This document shows, piece by piece, positions 5,657-7,374 of a stretch of 7,374 nucleotides of DNA. Position numbers and translations under genes: made by a program. The notes under the pieces are model-generated. The model had not been told where the DNA came from. It did not search any database and worked only from the letters and a program-made list of their open reading frames with translations. Position 1 is the stretch's first letter. Each line of letters starts with the position of its first letter. This DNA is from Acidobacteriota bacterium (GTDB lineage Bacteria; Acidobacteriota; Blastocatellia; Pyrinomonadales; Pyrinomonadaceae), in assembly GCA_963169175.1 (NCBI GenBank), contig CAUJFK010000357.1, positions 1-7,374 on the forward strand, in the 5' to 3' direction.

Positions 5657-6193
5657 ATGGCAAACCCATTGCTCACGCCGGCGCAGGTCGGCGTATTAAT
5701 GAATGAAGGAACATTTCGCGGACTTAGGAAACTGCTTGACAGCGGCCAAATAACGGAGGCCCAGGCAAGCCATGTCCTTGGCAGGTCTTATGAAACGATG
5801 TTGAAGCAGGTAAAAGAGGCAAGGAGCGAGATGCAGCATGTGCAGATTGCCCTGGCCAGATTGGAAAACTTTCTGACGCTGGGACAACAGTCCAGAAAGC
5901 CGGTTCGCAGCGACACTGTCGCGGCACAGTCGTCGCAGATCGGGGTTGCCCTGATGGCGTTTGACGGCTGGGTCGTGAGTTTGATGGAAACCAATCTGAC
6001 GATAACCGGAATGCTTAATCCGGCCGTTACAAGGGCGAAGATCAAAGAGTTCGGAACGGCAATGAATGCATTGATGGACAAGCGCATGGCCAAGAATCAT
6101 CCAGCATATAAAGATCGGGACGCGTTCGAAGGGTACGTAAATGGCTGGCGGAAAAAACCGGCGGCCACAACTGCCCAAGGCAGCACAAAATAA
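5657..6193 (+). CDS. Unrecognised helical protein downstream of hcp
   Basis: I do not recognise this 178-residue protein. It has no cysteine, no signal peptide and no membrane segment, so it should be soluble and cytoplasmic unless secreted by another route. The sequence is mostly helical: an N-terminal part with LTPAQVGVLMNEG and a LLDSGQITEAQASHVLG helix pair (25-42), a charged amphipathic helix (about 46-78, LKQVKEARSEMQHVQIALARLE) that could form a coiled coil, and a later helix around AVTRAKIKEFGTAMNALMDKRM. The tail is Lys/Ala/Thr rich. The start is secure: GGAGGT at 5641-5646, 10 nt before ATG. It lies between the Hcp-like gene and a methyltransferase on the same strand, 72 nt after the mini-ORF. 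By position it could be an Hcp cargo, adaptor or a methylation target, but nothing in the sequence proves this. Confidence 0.7.
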   Translation: MANPLLTPAQVGVLMNEGTFRGLRKLLDSGQITEAQASHVLGRSYETMLKQVKEARSEMQHVQIALARLENFLTLGQQSRKPVRSDTVAAQSSQIGVALMAFDGWVVSLMETNLTITGMLNPAVTRAKIKEFGTAMNALMDKRMAKNHPAYKDRDAFEGYVNGWRKKPAATTAQGSTK

Positions 6194-6291
6194 CTGGCTC
6201 AGATTCAACCACCGCCGGAGTTGGCCGGTAAGGAGAACGAGGAAGATCACCGAAAGCGGTTCGCCTCGATCGATCACAAAGGAGAAATAAA

Positions 6292-7119
6292 ATGGACGGA
6301 AAAAAGATGACAAATGAAATGGAGTTGCTTAAGAGCAAACTCAGAGGGACGTGGATGGCAGGGGATTTTGGACGGATCGCAAGCTCATACAGCGGCGGCG
6401 CTGTTGAGTTTGTGGACCGGCTCGAACTGAAACCAGGAATGCGGGTGCTTGATGTTGCCTGTGGAACCGGTAATCTTTCGCTCCCGGCGGCACGGACTGG
6501 AGCCACAGTTGTGGGGCTGGACCTTGCACCGAATTTGATCGAACAGGCACGGGCAAATGCCGACGAAGCAGGACTGGATATTCGCTTTGATGTAGGCGAT
6601 GTCGAAGATATGCCATATGCCGATGGCGAGTTCCAGGTCGTGATGACGATGTTCGGAGCGATGTTCGCTCCGCGGCCGGATGTGACCGCGGCCGAATTGA
6701 AGCGCGTATGCAGTCCGGGCGGCCTGATAGCAATGGCAAACTGGACGCCGGGCGGATTTATCGGACAGATGTTCAAGGCGACCGGCAAACATGTGGCGCC
6801 GCCGGCCGGGATCGAATCGCCGCTGCTGTGGGGAGATATTGAGACTGTGACCCGGCGTTTTGAAAGCGGGATCGCCGGCCTGTACCTGACACCACGGCCG
6901 ATCGAAATGACATTCCCGTTCTCAACGGACCAGACGGTCGAGCATTTTCGCAAATTTTACGGCCCGTCGCACAAGGCTTTCGAATCACTGACGGACTCAT
7001 ATCTGCGAGATGACCTTCGTCGAGATCTGGAGGACATCTGGGCCGCAAACAACATGTCTGAGAACGGGATCACCCGCGTTGTGCCCGAATATTTAGATGT
7101 GAAAGCGATCCGTTCATAG
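6292..7119 (+). CDS. Class I SAM-dependent methyltransferase
   Basis: The 275-residue protein has a Rossmann-type methyltransferase core of the UbiE/Methyltransf_11 kind. Motif I is VLDVACGTGN (52-61), the acidic residue ending strand 2 is Asp77 in VGLDLAP, and motif II/III is GDVEDMPYADGEFQVV (102-117). The region around AAELKRVCSPGGLIAMANW (133-151) matches motif IV/V and the lid of such enzymes. It would transfer a methyl group from S-adenosylmethionine. The substrate cannot be named; the C-terminal 100 residues carry no specific signature, and UbiE/COQ5 identity is not supported. GGAG at 6281-6284 lies 7 nt before ATG 6292. It follows the helical protein by 98 nt with no obvious terminator between, so cotranscription is likely. 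It could act on a small molecule or on a neighbouring gene product. Confidence 0.9.
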   Translation: MDGKKMTNEMELLKSKLRGTWMAGDFGRIASSYSGGAVEFVDRLELKPGMRVLDVACGTGNLSLPAARTGATVVGLDLAPNLIEQARANADEAGLDIRFDVGDVEDMPYADGEFQVVMTMFGAMFAPRPDVTAAELKRVCSPGGLIAMANWTPGGFIGQMFKATGKHVAPPAGIESPLLWGDIETVTRRFESGIAGLYLTPRPIEMTFPFSTDQTVEHFRKFYGPSHKAFESLTDSYLRDDLRRDLEDIWAANNMSENGITRVVPEYLDVKAIRS

Positions 7120-7161
7120 TGACGGAGGTTCAAAAAAAGCAGTTGTATAGAGGAGAAATAT

Positions 7162-7374
7162 ATGAAGATAAATAAGGTAATGATAACGCGGCTCGCGACC
7201 ATGCTGTTTGCGGCTGCATTCATAACAGGGATGGCAATGTTCGCGTCGGGTGGTGAAAAGTAAGGCGATCCGGCACTCCCGGCACAATGCACTTCGATGG
7301 AAACACCGCCGGGACACGCGGTCTCGTTCATTCTTACGGACTTGGGGTCCAGGTATACCGATGGAGCGGAACGA
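7162..7374 (+). pseudogene. Secreted DUF3455-like protein, broken by stop and frameshift (3'-partial)
   Basis: ATG 7162 has a strong AGGAGA site (7151-7156) and encodes a signal peptide (basic Lys2, Lys5, Arg10; hydrophobic 11-28; MFASGGEK), then meets TAA at 7261-7263. The same frame continues after the stop with DPALPAQCTSMETPPGHAVSF (7267-7329). At that point the next frame takes over with HSYGLGVQVYRWSGT from 7329, consistent with loss of one C near 7329. Joined across the shift, the sequence reads like the opening of DUF3455-family secreted proteins (C..iqvP.G....H.ya.GVQvYrW.Gt). Either the gene is decaying or the two lesions are sequence errors near the end of the contig. It starts 42 nt after the methyltransferase stop and looks like part of the same operon. 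The function of the family is not known to me. Confidence 0.5.

Noticed and set aside
6042..6953. 303-codon open frame on the minus strand
   Set aside because: It is an antisense shadow across the unknown protein and the methyltransferase, is very Ser/Pro/Arg rich, and matches no family.
7265..7374. Independent gene starting at ATG 7287 in the shifted frame
   Set aside because: It has no ribosome site; the first part of that frame is not family-like, while the other frame supplies the expected residues up to 7329, pointing to a frameshift instead.

Overview
The window looks like a chromosomal stretch from a free-living bacterium of moderate to high GC, most likely an Acidobacteriota of the Blastocatellia/Pyrinomonas type. 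That is inference. It rests on a one-component regulator fusing an OmpR-type winged helix to a TolB-like PD40 propeller, on RHS-type proteins of the style seen in that group, and on short intergenic 'CCACGAAA' repeats. No rRNA, tRNA, CRISPR array or insertion sequence was seen.

Left part (1-1627, + strand): the C-terminal end of a large protein that is open at the window edge, read as the variable tip of an RHS protein with an M23-peptidase-like ending. It is followed 19 nt later by a small exported protein that could be its immunity partner or an accessory. Next comes a detached piece of RHS core with an alternative C-terminus. This is the usual 'active tip, partner, displaced tip' layout of polymorphic-toxin loci.

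Middle (1628-4669, - strand): a repeat-rich spacer, then msrB (methionine sulfoxide reductase B, possibly leaderless), a second repeat-bearing spacer, and a 713-residue membrane-bound regulator with cytoplasmic winged helix, one membrane helix and a periplasmic beta-propeller.

Divergent control region (4670-5070): two arrays, each of four TCTAA pentamers spaced exactly 11 bp apart, one abutting the regulator's own start and one upstream of the opposing gene set. The exact period fits tandem head-to-tail binding by an OmpR/PhoB-type winged helix, so the simplest model is that the regulator controls itself and the divergent genes.

Right part (5071-7374, + strand): an Hcp-family (type VI secretion tube-like) protein without other T6SS genes in view, an 18-codon mini-ORF, an unrecognised helical 178-residue protein, a class I SAM-dependent methyltransferase, and the beginning of a secreted DUF3455-like protein broken by an in-frame stop and a one-base frameshift. 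All run the same way with short gaps and good Shine-Dalgarno sites, so they may form one operon under the regulator. What that operon does is unknown; it is the best candidate here for an undescribed system.
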